DNA from: Bacteroidales bacterium
Lineage (GTDB): Bacteria; Bacteroidota; Bacteroidia; Bacteroidales; UBA10428
Length of the DNA stretch: 8,543 nucleotides
Direction of reading: 5' to 3'
NCBI GenBank assembly: GCA_003508755.1
Contig: DNTK01000446.1
Location: 1 to 8,543, forward strand
Positions 1 through 7,751 of this stretch are shown piece by piece (the stretch's first letter is position 1; the number at the start of each line of letters is the position of its first letter). The notes under the pieces were generated by a model. That model searched no databases, was not told where the DNA came from, and worked only from the letters and a program-made list of their open reading frames with translations. A program made the position numbers and the translations under genes.

Positions 1-449
1 GTGGAGTGATCTACTCAAACACAGTTGCTGATTTGAGACTTTTAGGATTGGCAAAAGAAACAGCTGACCGTGAGAACTTAATTGTAGATAGAGGCCTGGT
101 ACTTAATGATGAAGGAGAATTGGTGCCAAATACAACAGCTGTTGATCCAGAGGAATGGTGGAATAACCAAGACAATATTGAGGAATCAAATACTTTTGAA
201 AACACATGGTTGAAATTACGAGAAGCCAGAATACAATATAGATTACCAAAATCTATAGTTAATAAAACCCCATTTGGTGCAATCAATGTTGCAGCTGAGG
301 GAAGGAACTTATTCCTACTTTATTCAAAAGTTCCACATATCGATCCGGAACAAAATGTTTTTGGTGCTAGCGATGCTGGTGGAGGAATTGAAGCGGGCGG
401 ACTTCCGGCCACAAGAAGTTACGGATTTAACATCTCTCTAACATTTTAA
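1..449 (+). CDS. SusC/RagA-family TonB-dependent outer-membrane receptor, C-terminal end (5' partial)
   Basis: This is the last ~148 residues of a SusC-like TonB-dependent receptor. The frame is open from the window edge, so the true start lies upstream and the GTG at position 6 is not a real start. SusC proteins are 22-strand outer-membrane barrels of about 1000 residues that import nutrients using TonB energy and are capped by a SusD lipoprotein. Typical end-of-barrel features are visible: FENTWLKLREARIQYRLP (a barrel strand), an NVAAEGRNLFLLY strand, the VPHIDPEQN loop, and a closing strand TRSYGFNISLTF that ends in phenylalanine, as outer-membrane barrels do. The plug domain and any carboxypeptidase-like N-terminal domain are outside the window. 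The SusD gene begins 10 nt after the stop, confirming the pair. The substrate cannot be told from this fragment. Confidence 0.93.
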   Translation, partial: GVIYSNTVADLRLLGLAKETADRENLIVDRGLVLNDEGELVPNTTAVDPEEWWNNQDNIEESNTFENTWLKLREARIQYRLPKSIVNKTPFGAINVAAEGRNLFLLYSKVPHIDPEQNVFGASDAGGGIEAGGLPATRSYGFNISLTF

Positions 450-459
450 TGATTAAGAA

Positions 460-1965
460 ATGAGAAACTTACTTTTATATTCTACGATATTAATCACCTC
501 AGTGTTTATATTTTCATCATGTGAGGATGATTTTCTGGATGTCAATACAAACCCAAATGCAGCAGTTGTAGCAGATGCCAATCTGTTGTTTACGGGTGCT
601 ATAGTTGAGCAAATCAATAACAGAACTCAATACTTACAACAATATGGGTGCTATTATTCTCAGCACTATTACAGTGGCAATGATAGTGGTTTTCTTACGG
701 ACTGGGAAAGATATAGACAACAAGCTACTTTAATAAGTATCTGGTCTAATAACTTTTGGAATAGTTTTACCAATATTCAATCATTAAAGCTTGCAGAAGA
801 GGAGGCCCTTAGGACTAATTTTTTAAATACAGCGGCACAAGCAAAAATTCTTCAGGCTGAGATTTATTTAGAACTAAGTCTTCTACATGAAAGTATACCT
901 TTCGCTGAAGCAAATACTGTTGGAATTACTGATCCTAGATTTGATTCACAGGAAGATATTTTCAATGGAATTATTGATATGCTTGATTCAGCTATAACCT
1001 TAATTGATGTTAATACTGGAGGTCAGGTTCAAGGAGGTGATTTACTCTATGGAGGAAATATGACCCGATGGTTAAAGTTTGCCAACTCATTCAAATTTAA
1101 AATGTTAATGATGAAGGCAAATTCTGATCCTTCAGCAGCTGATGAATTAGCACAATTTATGGCTACCAACCCTTTGCTATTTGAGAGCAATGTGGATGAT
1201 GCAAAAGTTAACTTCTCTGACGATGTTGGAAATCAAAATCCAGGTTGGAAACTTTTCACTGAATTTGGAGCATGGAATTTTCAGGATGAGACCGGTGATG
1301 GAGTTGAGAAAGATGGTTTAGGATTTTCATTTTATTTAAGCCCGATTTCAAAAAGCATACTGGAGAACTATAATCAGGTAGACCCAAGATTGTCACTAAT
1401 ATTTCGCAGACAAGGAGATAATACAGAATACATAACCATCGAATTGAATGATGCTTCGAATACAGATGTTGCATATGTTGATGAAAATGTTTATCAAGCT
1501 ATTTATCCCGATTATTTCATGACCTACAGTGACTTAGAATTGTTAAGGGCTGAGGCAATTACCAAGGGATATATTTCAGGAGATGCTCAAATTGCGTACG
1601 AAAATGGCACTAGGGCTAGTTTAGAGAGGTATAATGAACTCGGTAGAATAAGAAATGTAGGGCAAACAGATATTGAAGCATACATTAATAGTTTACCCAA
1701 TCTCAGTAGTCCTTTCAATACGCCAAATGCTAATACTGCACTTGAGCATATTTATTTGCAACAATATGCAGATAGTTATTTAAGGGGCTTACATGCTTGG
1801 ACAAACTGGAGAAGGACAAAGTACCCTGATTTAACACCTCATCCTGAGGGCACCATTGGTGGAATTATAAGAAGATGGCCATATGACACTGATGAGCCTG
1901 CAATTAATTCTAATTTTCCAGAAAGTGTTCCATTGTTAGGTGATCCAATGTGGTTTGAAAACTAA
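460..1965 (+). CDS. SusD/RagB-family nutrient-binding outer-membrane lipoprotein (SusD-like_2 type)
   Basis: This complete 501-residue protein has the usual length of the SusD-like_2 branch. Residues 1-21 form a lipoprotein signal peptide ending FSSC, with Cys21 as the predicted lipidated residue. The following EDD matches the acidic surface-export signal of Bacteroidota lipoproteins. Next comes the family hallmark DVNTNPNA (27-34). Later hallmarks are FMTYSDLELLRAEAITKGY (353-371), followed by a YENGTRASLERY segment, and the C-terminal LRGLHAWTNWRRTKYPDL block (441-458) with RRWPYDTDE. SusD proteins are alpha-helical, TPR-like lids that bind the substrate on top of SusC. The ATG follows the receptor stop by 10 nt and the next lipoprotein starts 14 nt downstream, so the three genes are co-transcribed. 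No enzyme gene accompanies it, so the ligand (glycan, peptide or other) is unknown. Confidence 0.95.
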   Translation: MRNLLLYSTILITSVFIFSSCEDDFLDVNTNPNAAVVADANLLFTGAIVEQINNRTQYLQQYGCYYSQHYYSGNDSGFLTDWERYRQQATLISIWSNNFWNSFTNIQSLKLAEEEALRTNFLNTAAQAKILQAEIYLELSLLHESIPFAEANTVGITDPRFDSQEDIFNGIIDMLDSAITLIDVNTGGQVQGGDLLYGGNMTRWLKFANSFKFKMLMMKANSDPSAADELAQFMATNPLLFESNVDDAKVNFSDDVGNQNPGWKLFTEFGAWNFQDETGDGVEKDGLGFSFYLSPISKSILENYNQVDPRLSLIFRRQGDNTEYITIELNDASNTDVAYVDENVYQAIYPDYFMTYSDLELLRAEAITKGYISGDAQIAYENGTRASLERYNELGRIRNVGQTDIEAYINSLPNLSSPFNTPNANTALEHIYLQQYADSYLRGLHAWTNWRRTKYPDLTPHPEGTIGGIIRRWPYDTDEPAINSNFPESVPLLGDPMWFEN

Positions 1966-1979
1966 ATAGAGATAAAAAG

Positions 1980-2870
1980 ATGAAATATATAAAATACATA
2001 TTATTAACATTGTTTATTCCAATCATAAGTTGTGATTATGAAGATGAAAGATTGGATTTTTTGAGCGATGAAGAGAACAGGCCCTCCGAATACTACGCCT
2101 GGTCAAATGCAGATACAGCAAGTGCTGTAGAAGGTAATGGGGTTACAATTAGATTGTCAAGTATCTGGACCCTTTCAACTGATGATACTTCGGTTGAGAT
2201 TGAACTTTCTGGTGATGCAGTATCGGAAATTGGGACTGATATTACAATAACAAACGCTACTACCGTTGCAGGTGGGGATCCGGGAAATATTAATGATATT
2301 ACAATAAATGATAATGTAATATCGGCAACCATTAATAACCGAGATACACTTACATCTGTACCATTAGATTTATTAATCTCTGTTGAAGAAGACGGTGTAA
2401 CTGACGGTGATAAGGTATTGGTTTTTACAATAACTAGTGTTAGTAGAGATGGAAGCTCCTTAGGAGCAGGAGATAATAACGGGGAAAGAGTAACAAAGGT
2501 TGTAAACATTGTTGATGCTGATTGTCCTTCAGATTTGAGTGGGACATATACATCTGGCAATAGTTGTTTTTCTACGGACTCATCTAATCCTGATATTGTT
2601 GAAACCGCTAATAATGGTATTTATAATATAGATGATTTCACTGGTGGATTTTATGCGTTTGCAGGTGCGCCAGAGGTTCCGGCAGTCTTAAAGGATGCTT
2701 GTGGAAACTTAAGTATTGATGATTTTGTTGCCTTTGGTGTTTTGGAATTTGTTAATATGACAGGAACAGATAATGGTGATGGAACTTTAACAATAACATG
2801 GACAGAGGCAAGTGGTTTTGGTAACGGTGGCACACCAGTTACATGTACAACAACATTAATTTTACAGTAA
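1980..2870 (+). CDS. Surface lipoprotein with a Calx-beta-like region and a four-cysteine C-terminal domain, third gene of the SusCD operon
   Basis: A complete 296-residue lipoprotein. The signal peptide ends IISC with Cys18 as the lipidation site, and the acidic DYEDE after it suggests export to the outer face of the outer membrane. Residues ~45-180 are beta-rich and resemble a Calx-beta or related Ig-like fold: a strand with SVEIELSGD, a DITITNAT segment, then SVPLDLLISVEEDGVTDGDKVLVFTI. From DADCPSDLSGTYTSG (about 179 on) a second glycine- and aromatic-rich domain carries Cys182, Cys196, Cys241 and Cys289, possibly two disulfides. This domain layout is common in accessory lipoproteins encoded just after SusD, in the place taken by SusE/SusF in the starch system. 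The likely role, inferred from position, is helping to bind the ligand at the cell surface. The exact function is unknown. The gene begins 14 nt after SusD and ends just before a strong terminator. Confidence 0.85.
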   Translation: MKYIKYILLTLFIPIISCDYEDERLDFLSDEENRPSEYYAWSNADTASAVEGNGVTIRLSSIWTLSTDDTSVEIELSGDAVSEIGTDITITNATTVAGGDPGNINDITINDNVISATINNRDTLTSVPLDLLISVEEDGVTDGDKVLVFTITSVSRDGSSLGAGDNNGERVTKVVNIVDADCPSDLSGTYTSGNSCFSTDSSNPDIVETANNGIYNIDDFTGGFYAFAGAPEVPAVLKDACGNLSIDDFVAFGVLEFVNMTGTDNGDGTLTITWTEASGFGNGGTPVTCTTTLILQ

Positions 2871-2878
2871 ACTTTGTT

Positions 2879-2908
2879 TAGAGGAGGGTAACTCCCTCCT
2901 CTATTTTT
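2879..2908 (+). terminator. Rho-independent terminator of the SusCD-lipoprotein operon
   Basis: A perfect 10-bp stem (TAGAGGAGGG at 2879-2888 with CCCTCCTCTA at 2894-2903) closes a 5-nt loop and is followed directly by five T residues. It lies 8 nt after the stop of the third operon gene and 11 nt before the start of the MORN gene. It therefore ends the operon and implies that the MORN gene is either read through weakly or has a promoter hidden in or before the hairpin. Confidence 0.88.
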
Positions 2909-2919
2909 AAAATTATATT

Positions 2920-3618
2920 ATGAAAAAGGCATTTGGTTTAATCTTTATTTTATCATTTCCTCTTATTGTCTTGGCTCAGGACTGCAAAGTATTGAATGAG
3001 GAACTCAATAATGAGTATACAGGAGAGTGTAAAAAAGGTGTTGCTCACGGTGAAGGAACTGCAAAAGGCAATGAATTGACATATGAGGGAGAATTCAAAA
3101 AAGGATTGGTACACGGAGAAGGAACTTTAATTAGAGAGGATCAAACTTATAAAGGTGAATTCGATGATGGTATGGTAATGGGCTATGGGAGTCTTTATAT
3201 TGGAGATAGTTTAATTAAGGAGGGCTATTTCAAAGGACAATTACTTGATTATTATTTTATGGGTGAAAATAAGTCGGACTTAGCAGGATACAGAATTTTG
3301 CAGGACGATAATCTTGACCAGGCGCAAGTAAGAATTTCAAAATCAGACAATAAGACCAAATTAGTAACAATAAGGTTAAGTGACCCAAAAAATAGGTCAA
3401 TTAGCAACATTAATGTTGACGAGCGAAACAATGGACAAATCGCGAATTCTACTTTCACTAATAGTAGGTCAGTTATTGAAATAAATGCAATCGATTTTCC
3501 TTTCGTTATGACCTTGAGATATAATGTTTCTAATCAAAGTGGAAATTTTAATTTACCTGCCATATTAAAAATTGAAATATTCGAGCCCGGTGACTGGCTT
3601 ATTAGTATCACACATTAG
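2920..3618 (+). CDS. Secreted MORN-repeat protein with an unrecognised C-terminal domain
   Basis: A complete 232-residue protein. Residues 1-19 form a signal peptide of type I (hydrophobic core, VLA before Gln20) with no lipobox, so the product should enter the periplasm or be secreted. Three consecutive MORN repeats begin at Tyr33 (YTGECKKGVAHGEGT), Tyr55 (YEGEFKKGLVHGEGT) and Tyr77 (YKGEFDDGMVMGYGS). A degenerate fourth follows at about 101 (EGYFKGQLLDYYF). Residues ~120-232 match no family I recognise; they look beta-rich and end in EPGDWLISITH. MORN repeats form a beta-hairpin stack used for binding or as a scaffold. Bacterial members are common but poorly understood. The gene lies just downstream of the SusCD operon terminator on the same strand, so a functional tie to nutrient uptake is not shown. 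A run of eight T (3642-3649) after the stop could help end transcription. Confidence 0.85.
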   Translation: MKKAFGLIFILSFPLIVLAQDCKVLNEELNNEYTGECKKGVAHGEGTAKGNELTYEGEFKKGLVHGEGTLIREDQTYKGEFDDGMVMGYGSLYIGDSLIKEGYFKGQLLDYYFMGENKSDLAGYRILQDDNLDQAQVRISKSDNKTKLVTIRLSDPKNRSISNINVDERNNGQIANSTFTNSRSVIEINAIDFPFVMTLRYNVSNQSGNFNLPAILKIEIFEPGDWLISITH

Positions 3619-3740
3619 ATTAAAAAACATAACGAAATCAATTTTTTTTAAATAACCTATTTCATTTCATGGTATTGATTTTAGTGTGATAAACCAAAAT
3701 TTTAACATTTAGGAAAATATTTTTCCAAAACCTATCGATA

Positions 3741-3748
3741 TAATTTTG
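3741..3748 (+). promoter_or_regulatory. Possible Bacteroidota -7 promoter element (TAnnTTTG)
   Basis: TAATTTTG matches the TAnnTTTG -7 consensus of the Bacteroidota primary sigma factor. No clear TTG/TTTG -33 element sits about 20 bp upstream; only the TTTT of 3721-3724 is near. It would start transcription about 365 nt before the ATG at 4120, making the inverted repeat at 3922-3956 part of the leader RNA. In such AT-rich DNA this could be a chance match. Confidence 0.2.
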
Positions 3749-3921
3749 ATTTTCCAGATAGCTGAAGTACAACGAGGTATTTGTATTCGGTAAATATTGT
3801 GAATCATCAAATGATGTTAAGTTAAAAAGACTGATAATTCAAAGATGAATTTGAAATTAAATAATTTTTTATCATTTGATACATTATGAGCTCCAACATC
3901 AACATTTCACGTATTTAGATA

Positions 3922-3956
3922 TTGATTTAAATATTTTGTAAGAATATTTAAATCAA
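3922..3956. repeat. Perfect 14-bp inverted repeat with 7-nt spacer
   Basis: TTGATTTAAATATT (3922-3935) and AATATTTAAATCAA (3943-3956) are exact reverse complements around TTGTAAG. No T tract follows, so this is not an ordinary intrinsic terminator. The last six bases of the right arm (AATCAA, 3951-3956) could instead pair with TTGATT at 3963-3968, giving a short competing hairpin. It could be a binding site for a dimeric regulator, an RNA hairpin in the leader of the gene at 4120, or an AT-rich remnant. Confidence 0.7.
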
Positions 3957-4119
3957 GAAAGTTTGATTAAAAACTGTTGAGATAAGAACACTGTCAATAA
4001 TTCCAACTAAGTTGTTTTGTTTATATTTATTACATCAGGAAACAAATGTTGTGAATCGAAACAAAATCTATTAAATGAAGTTTTTCTGTTTGATATTCAT
4101 TAGATAATAATAAAAAGGG

Positions 4120-7100
4120 ATGAATAATAAATTAATTTGGATATTACCTGCTTTAACGATATTGTTTTCATGTAGTAACACTAGGGAAAAGGAATATATC
4201 ATAGGTAAGGAGAAGGGGTCTTTTGAATAAAACATTGATATTGCAAATGAAATAAATTACCTGATTAGAGAAGACGGTAAAGGTAGAGTTCGCTATGCAA
4301 ATAGTGCACACTATTACAACGAATTCAAAAAGGTTAATACATCCAACCTTAGAGTTAAAAATGAAAATTTAAATTGGGTTGAAAGAGGGCCAGCAAATGT
4401 AGCAGGAAGAACTAGAACAATTGTAGTAGATGCTTCTGATTCATTAAATAATACATGGTTAATTGGAACTGCCGGAGGAGGTATTTGGAAGACAATTAAC
4501 GCGGGGGGCGAATGGAAAAAGGTAAGCCCAGATTTACCAAATTTATCAATTGTAACTATTTCACAATCTGTAACGAATCCTAATGTTTTGTACGCAGGTT
4601 CAGGAGAAGGAGCATTAGGTGGAAATTTCATAAATGGATATGGTATCTTTAAATCTATCGACAAAGGTGAGTCATGGTCATTACTTGAAGAAACTGCACC
4701 ATTTAATAGTTTAGATTTTCAAAATGTAAATAGGATAATAGTACATCCTGAAGATGAGAATACTGTTTTAGCGGCAACCAGTAATGGTGTTAACGGTCAG
4801 GAATTTCGATCTGCTATTATGAAATCTACAGATGGAGGTGAGACCTGGGAAAAAATTTATGATCCGGAAAGTCGTGCTCAACAGATACTATTTGATCCAA
4901 GAAACCCAGATACTATCTATGTTAGTTTAATATTAAGAGGAGTAGCAAGGTCATTAGATGGAGGAGATACTTGGGAATTAACCAGTTTGTTCAATTTAGC
5001 CGAGTCTTTTGGGATTGAAAGAACGGAACTTGCTATCGCTCCTACTAATCCAGATATTTTATATGCATCGGTAAGCTACATTAATAGGTCTGGTTCTGGC
5101 TTATTTATGACAAATGACATGGGTGAAAACTGGATAGAGGTAAAAGATAGAAACAATAATATTCCTGATTTTTTATTGCAAGGTGAATATGATAATTGCA
5201 TTGTTGTAAGCCCAAAAGACGAGTACAAAGTTTTTTGGGGCGGTGTTTTTCTTTACAGAGCCAGCATTAATGAAGGTGATACGATTTTCTCTGGTTCAAG
5301 GGATTTAATTGAAGTCACTGAGGAAAATACTGATAATTTCTGGGACTTTGATTCGTTCAATAGTGGTACACATTTTAACGGTACTTTATTTATCAACGAT
5401 CCGATTAATACGCCCAATATAGAAATTCGTTTTGGCCCAGGTCTAACTCAAAAGGCACATAGGTTTTTAGTTCCTCCTGGTGCAACATCAGGTGTCCCAA
5501 GCGGTGATTATCAATATGAAGATTATGTAGACGTTCCTTTCGAAGTGTGGGATGTAGAAAATAATCTACAATTAATGATATCGTTTAGAGATCAGCAAAG
5601 GGATGGTGAATTTAATTTGAATGAAAGTGCAAATGATCAGGAAGAAATTAACAATAGAGAATATTTATACATACACAGCGAACCCTATTCTCCAGATAAT
5701 CCAAGCGACACAATAGCGGTCGATGGTGGTATTGATATTAATCAATATGTATTCATGTGGCCTACGCTTCCGTTAGGTGGTGTTTGGGATCCGGATAATT
5801 TTCCTGAATCTAGAATAAACTTGATTTTTGGCGTTGACAAATATCAGTCAGCCAATATTTCTCAATTAGAAGGGGATATACACGTAGATCATCATTACTT
5901 GGAGACAATTGATAGAGAAAACTCATTTCGCCTTATTTCTGTAAATGATGGAGGGGTAGGATATTCTGATAACGAGGGAGTGAATTTTATTGAGGTTGAG
6001 AATAAGCTTAATAACACTCAATTTTACAACGTAACCAAGGCTCCTGGTTCAAAGATATATCTAGGAGGCACTCAGGATAATGACGTCTTACTTTCTGCCG
6101 TTCCAGATCCCGATAATACAGCTCGATATGTAGATATATATGACTTAGCATATGCTGATGGATTTGAATGTGCATGGAACTATTTTGATCCAAAGAAAAT
6201 TTTAACTTCGAATCAAAGGAATGTATTAGTTAGGTCGCGCGATGGTGGTGCATCTTGGGAAAGAGCCGATGATGATATAGATGACTCAGGGTTTAACAAT
6301 ATTAACGCGCCGTTTTACACGAAAATAGGGTACTCAATCAATTCGGATAACTTGGCCTTTGTTGTTGGTGCTACTGGAATATACAGGTCGACTAATTTCG
6401 GAGGATCATGGGATAAAATACCAATGTCACCCAATAATGGTTGGGGAGGATTTCTTGATATTGAAGTTTCTGATGCCGAACCAAGTATTGTTTGGGCTGG
6501 GGGTGGCATGAGTGAATCAAGAAACCTTTTTGTATCAACTGATGCGGGACTCAACTTTGAAAAAGTCAATAATTATGACTTATTACCTGATATAGGAAAT
6601 ATAACTACAATAGTTCCTGATCCAAATAATCCTAATGGTGCTTATGTTACTTTTAGTCAAATCGAAGGCCCAAAAATATTAAAAACGGACAATTTGGGCC
6701 AATCTTGGACTGATATAACAGGTTTCGGAACGGATTCAACGAGTAGTAATGGTTTTCCTGATGTAGGAACATTTTGTGTATTACCATTCCCTGATGAACA
6801 AACCATTTGGGCGGGAACAGAACTCGGTTTAATGGAATCAACTGATGCCGGACAATCATGGCATATGGCTAATAATGGAATCCCAAATGTTTTAATATGG
6901 GATATGAAAGTGTTTGATGGAGAAATTGTGTTAGCTACTCATGGAAGAGGAATCTGGACAGTGGATCTAGAACTGGAATATCCAAATCAGAATAAACTTA
7001 TAACCAATATTGAAAATTCAAATGACTTAGAAGCATCAATCAGTATATTTCCAAACCCAGTTACGGATCAAAAATTAAAAATATTTATAAATTTTAATGA

Positions 7101-7278
7101 AAATACGTTGAAGAGGACGAAATTAGAGTTATTTGATTTACAAGGAAGAATTGTAAAAAGATCAGTAAACCTCCAAAAAGGCAAGAACGTGGTTGATATA
7201 GATTTAAATCAAGGTACGTATCTGCTTAAAGTTTCCAACAATACAGATGAATTCGTAAAGAAAATATTAGTTAGATAA
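4120..7278 (+). CDS. Two-propeller Asp-box (BNR/sortilin-like) protein with T9SS type A sorting domain, interrupted by an in-frame TAA at codon 37
   Basis: The frame from ATG 4120 spans 1052 codons but has TAA at 4228-4230. Residues 1-18 form a signal peptide ending LFSC. After the stop the frame stays open and family-like: WVERGPANVAGRTR (86-99), LIGTAGGGIWKT (114-125), then YAGSGEG. Asp-box motifs lie near residues 125, 179, 236, 278, 331, 706, 757, 806, 856 and 907 (for example STDGGETW, SRDGGASW), consistent with two beta-propellers. HVDHHYLE (588-595), the NDGG segment (609-612) and LGGTQDND mark the second propeller, which closes with THGRGIW. An inserted domain lies at ~385-570. The C-terminus (974-1052) is a typical T9SS sorting domain: IFPNPVTD, LELFDLQGRIV, GTYLLKVS, ending KKILVR. 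Such proteins are exported and anchored to or released from the surface, and may bind or cleave glycans or proteins; no catalytic function can be assigned. The first downstream start codon, TTG 4588, falls inside a propeller blade, so it is an unlikely true start. Confidence 0.82.
4228..4230 (+). other. In-frame TAA stop within the propeller gene
   Basis: The codons before it give a signal peptide and linker ending KEKGSFE. Those after it continue in the same frame with NIDIANEINYL and then clear family sequence. Because the frame is unchanged, a substitution explains the break better than an insertion or deletion; CAA, GAA or AAA would each be one base away. No ATG, GTG or TTG occurs in frame between here and 4588, and the first in-frame ATG is at 4819. 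Confidence 0.85.
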
Positions 7279-7292
7279 TTATTTAAAGTGAT

Positions 7293-7335
7293 AAAAAGCC
7301 TCGGTATAAAACGATTATTCCGAGGCTTTATATTT
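7293..7335. terminator. Bidirectional intrinsic terminator between convergent genes
   Basis: AAAGCCTCGG (7295-7304) pairs perfectly with CCGAGGCTTT (7320-7329). After one T-T mismatch, ATAA (7306-7309) can also pair with TTAT (7315-7318), leaving a 5-nt loop. On the plus strand the stem is followed by ATATTTTC; on the minus strand its GC part is followed by five T. It lies 16 nt after the propeller gene and about 45 nt beyond the stop of the minus-strand lipoprotein gene, so it probably serves both. Confidence 0.85.
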
Positions 7336-7376
7336 TCTATTATAAGCTATAACTTATGACTGTTTTTTAATAATGA

Positions 7377-7751
7377 TTATTCTTTATTGACAATCTTAAC
7401 CTTATTCATTTCCGGAACCTTCAAATAATATTTTTTGCTTTCACTGCTCTCTTCTATTCCTGGCATAACACCTGATTCCACTATCTGAATATAACTACTG
7501 TTGTGCCATTTTATATCACCTCCTTTAGGTAATACGTCTTTGTATAACATTTCCATTCCGTCAACACGGTATATGATAAATGTCTTTGAAACTTTATTTT
7601 CATCACTATCAAAGGCAATGGCATAAACGCCAGTATCATTTTCTTTAACTTCATAATTTCCGTCGAATTCCTCGTTTAAATCAAGCTGACTTTTTTGTAT
7701 GGTACATGAAGTGATAGCCAGAAAAAAAAATGTATGGATTAAGTATTTCAT
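7377..7751 (-). CDS. Small lipoprotein of unknown function
   Basis: A complete 124-residue protein. Residues 1-16 form a short lipoprotein signal peptide (MKYLIHTFFFLAITSC) with Cys16 as the lipidation site. The next residues, TIQKSQ, lack the acidic cluster seen after the cysteine of the SusD-like protein, so an inner-leaflet (periplasm-facing) location is more likely than the cell surface. The mature ~108 residues are rich in Glu, Asp and Lys and look beta-rich (FDGNYEVKEND, GVYAIAFDSDENK, KTFIIYRVDGMEMLYKDVLP, KKYYLKVPEMNKVKIV). I recognise no family. The gene is convergent with the propeller gene and lies 163 bp after the threonine dehydrogenase on the same strand, so it probably has its own promoter, although I see no good consensus match. 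Confidence 0.75.
   Translation of the reverse strand: MKYLIHTFFFLAITSCTIQKSQLDLNEEFDGNYEVKENDTGVYAIAFDSDENKVSKTFIIYRVDGMEMLYKDVLPKGGDIKWHNSSYIQIVESGVMPGIEESSESKKYYLKVPEMNKVKIVNKE

Larger units (their letters stand above)
3619..4119. other. Gene-free AT-rich intergenic region upstream of the propeller gene
   Basis: About 500 bp without a supportable gene on either strand. It holds a T8 tract with a weak A/T-only hairpin just after the MORN stop (3620-3651), a short palindrome GGAAAA-TAT-TTTTCC (3712-3726), and one match to the Bacteroidota -7 consensus (3741-3748). It also holds two distant complementary 10-mers (ATCAAATGAT at 3806-3815 and ATCATTTGAT at 3871-3880), a near-identical 13-nt direct repeat (3793-3805 and 4045-4057), and a perfect 14-bp inverted repeat (3922-3956). 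The region presumably carries the promoter of the downstream gene, with an unusually long leader if the 3741 element is used. Confidence 0.6.

Noticed and set aside
11..286. 91-codon minus-strand open frame
   Set aside because: It is antisense to the clear TonB-dependent receptor C-terminus and looks like a shadow frame.
2237..2307. 14-nt direct repeat (TGATATTACAATAA at 2237-2250 and 2294-2307)
   Set aside because: It is in frame in the lipoprotein gene and encodes two similar DITI beta-strand segments. It is most simply explained by coding constraint, and the flanks do not match.
2093..2560. 155-codon minus-strand open frame
   Set aside because: It lies wholly inside the third Sus-operon lipoprotein gene, which has a clear signal peptide and operon spacing. 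The antisense translation is rich in Ser, Val and Thr and resembles no family.
4588..4590. TTG as the start of the propeller protein
   Set aside because: It falls within a conserved propeller blade (after VTNPNV and before YAGSGEG), has no signal peptide after it although the protein has a T9SS tail, and homologous sequence continues upstream in the same frame to 4231.
7342..7357. Small inverted repeat ATAAG / CTTAT
   Set aside because: A five-pair A/T-rich stem beside a much stronger terminator; expected by chance.
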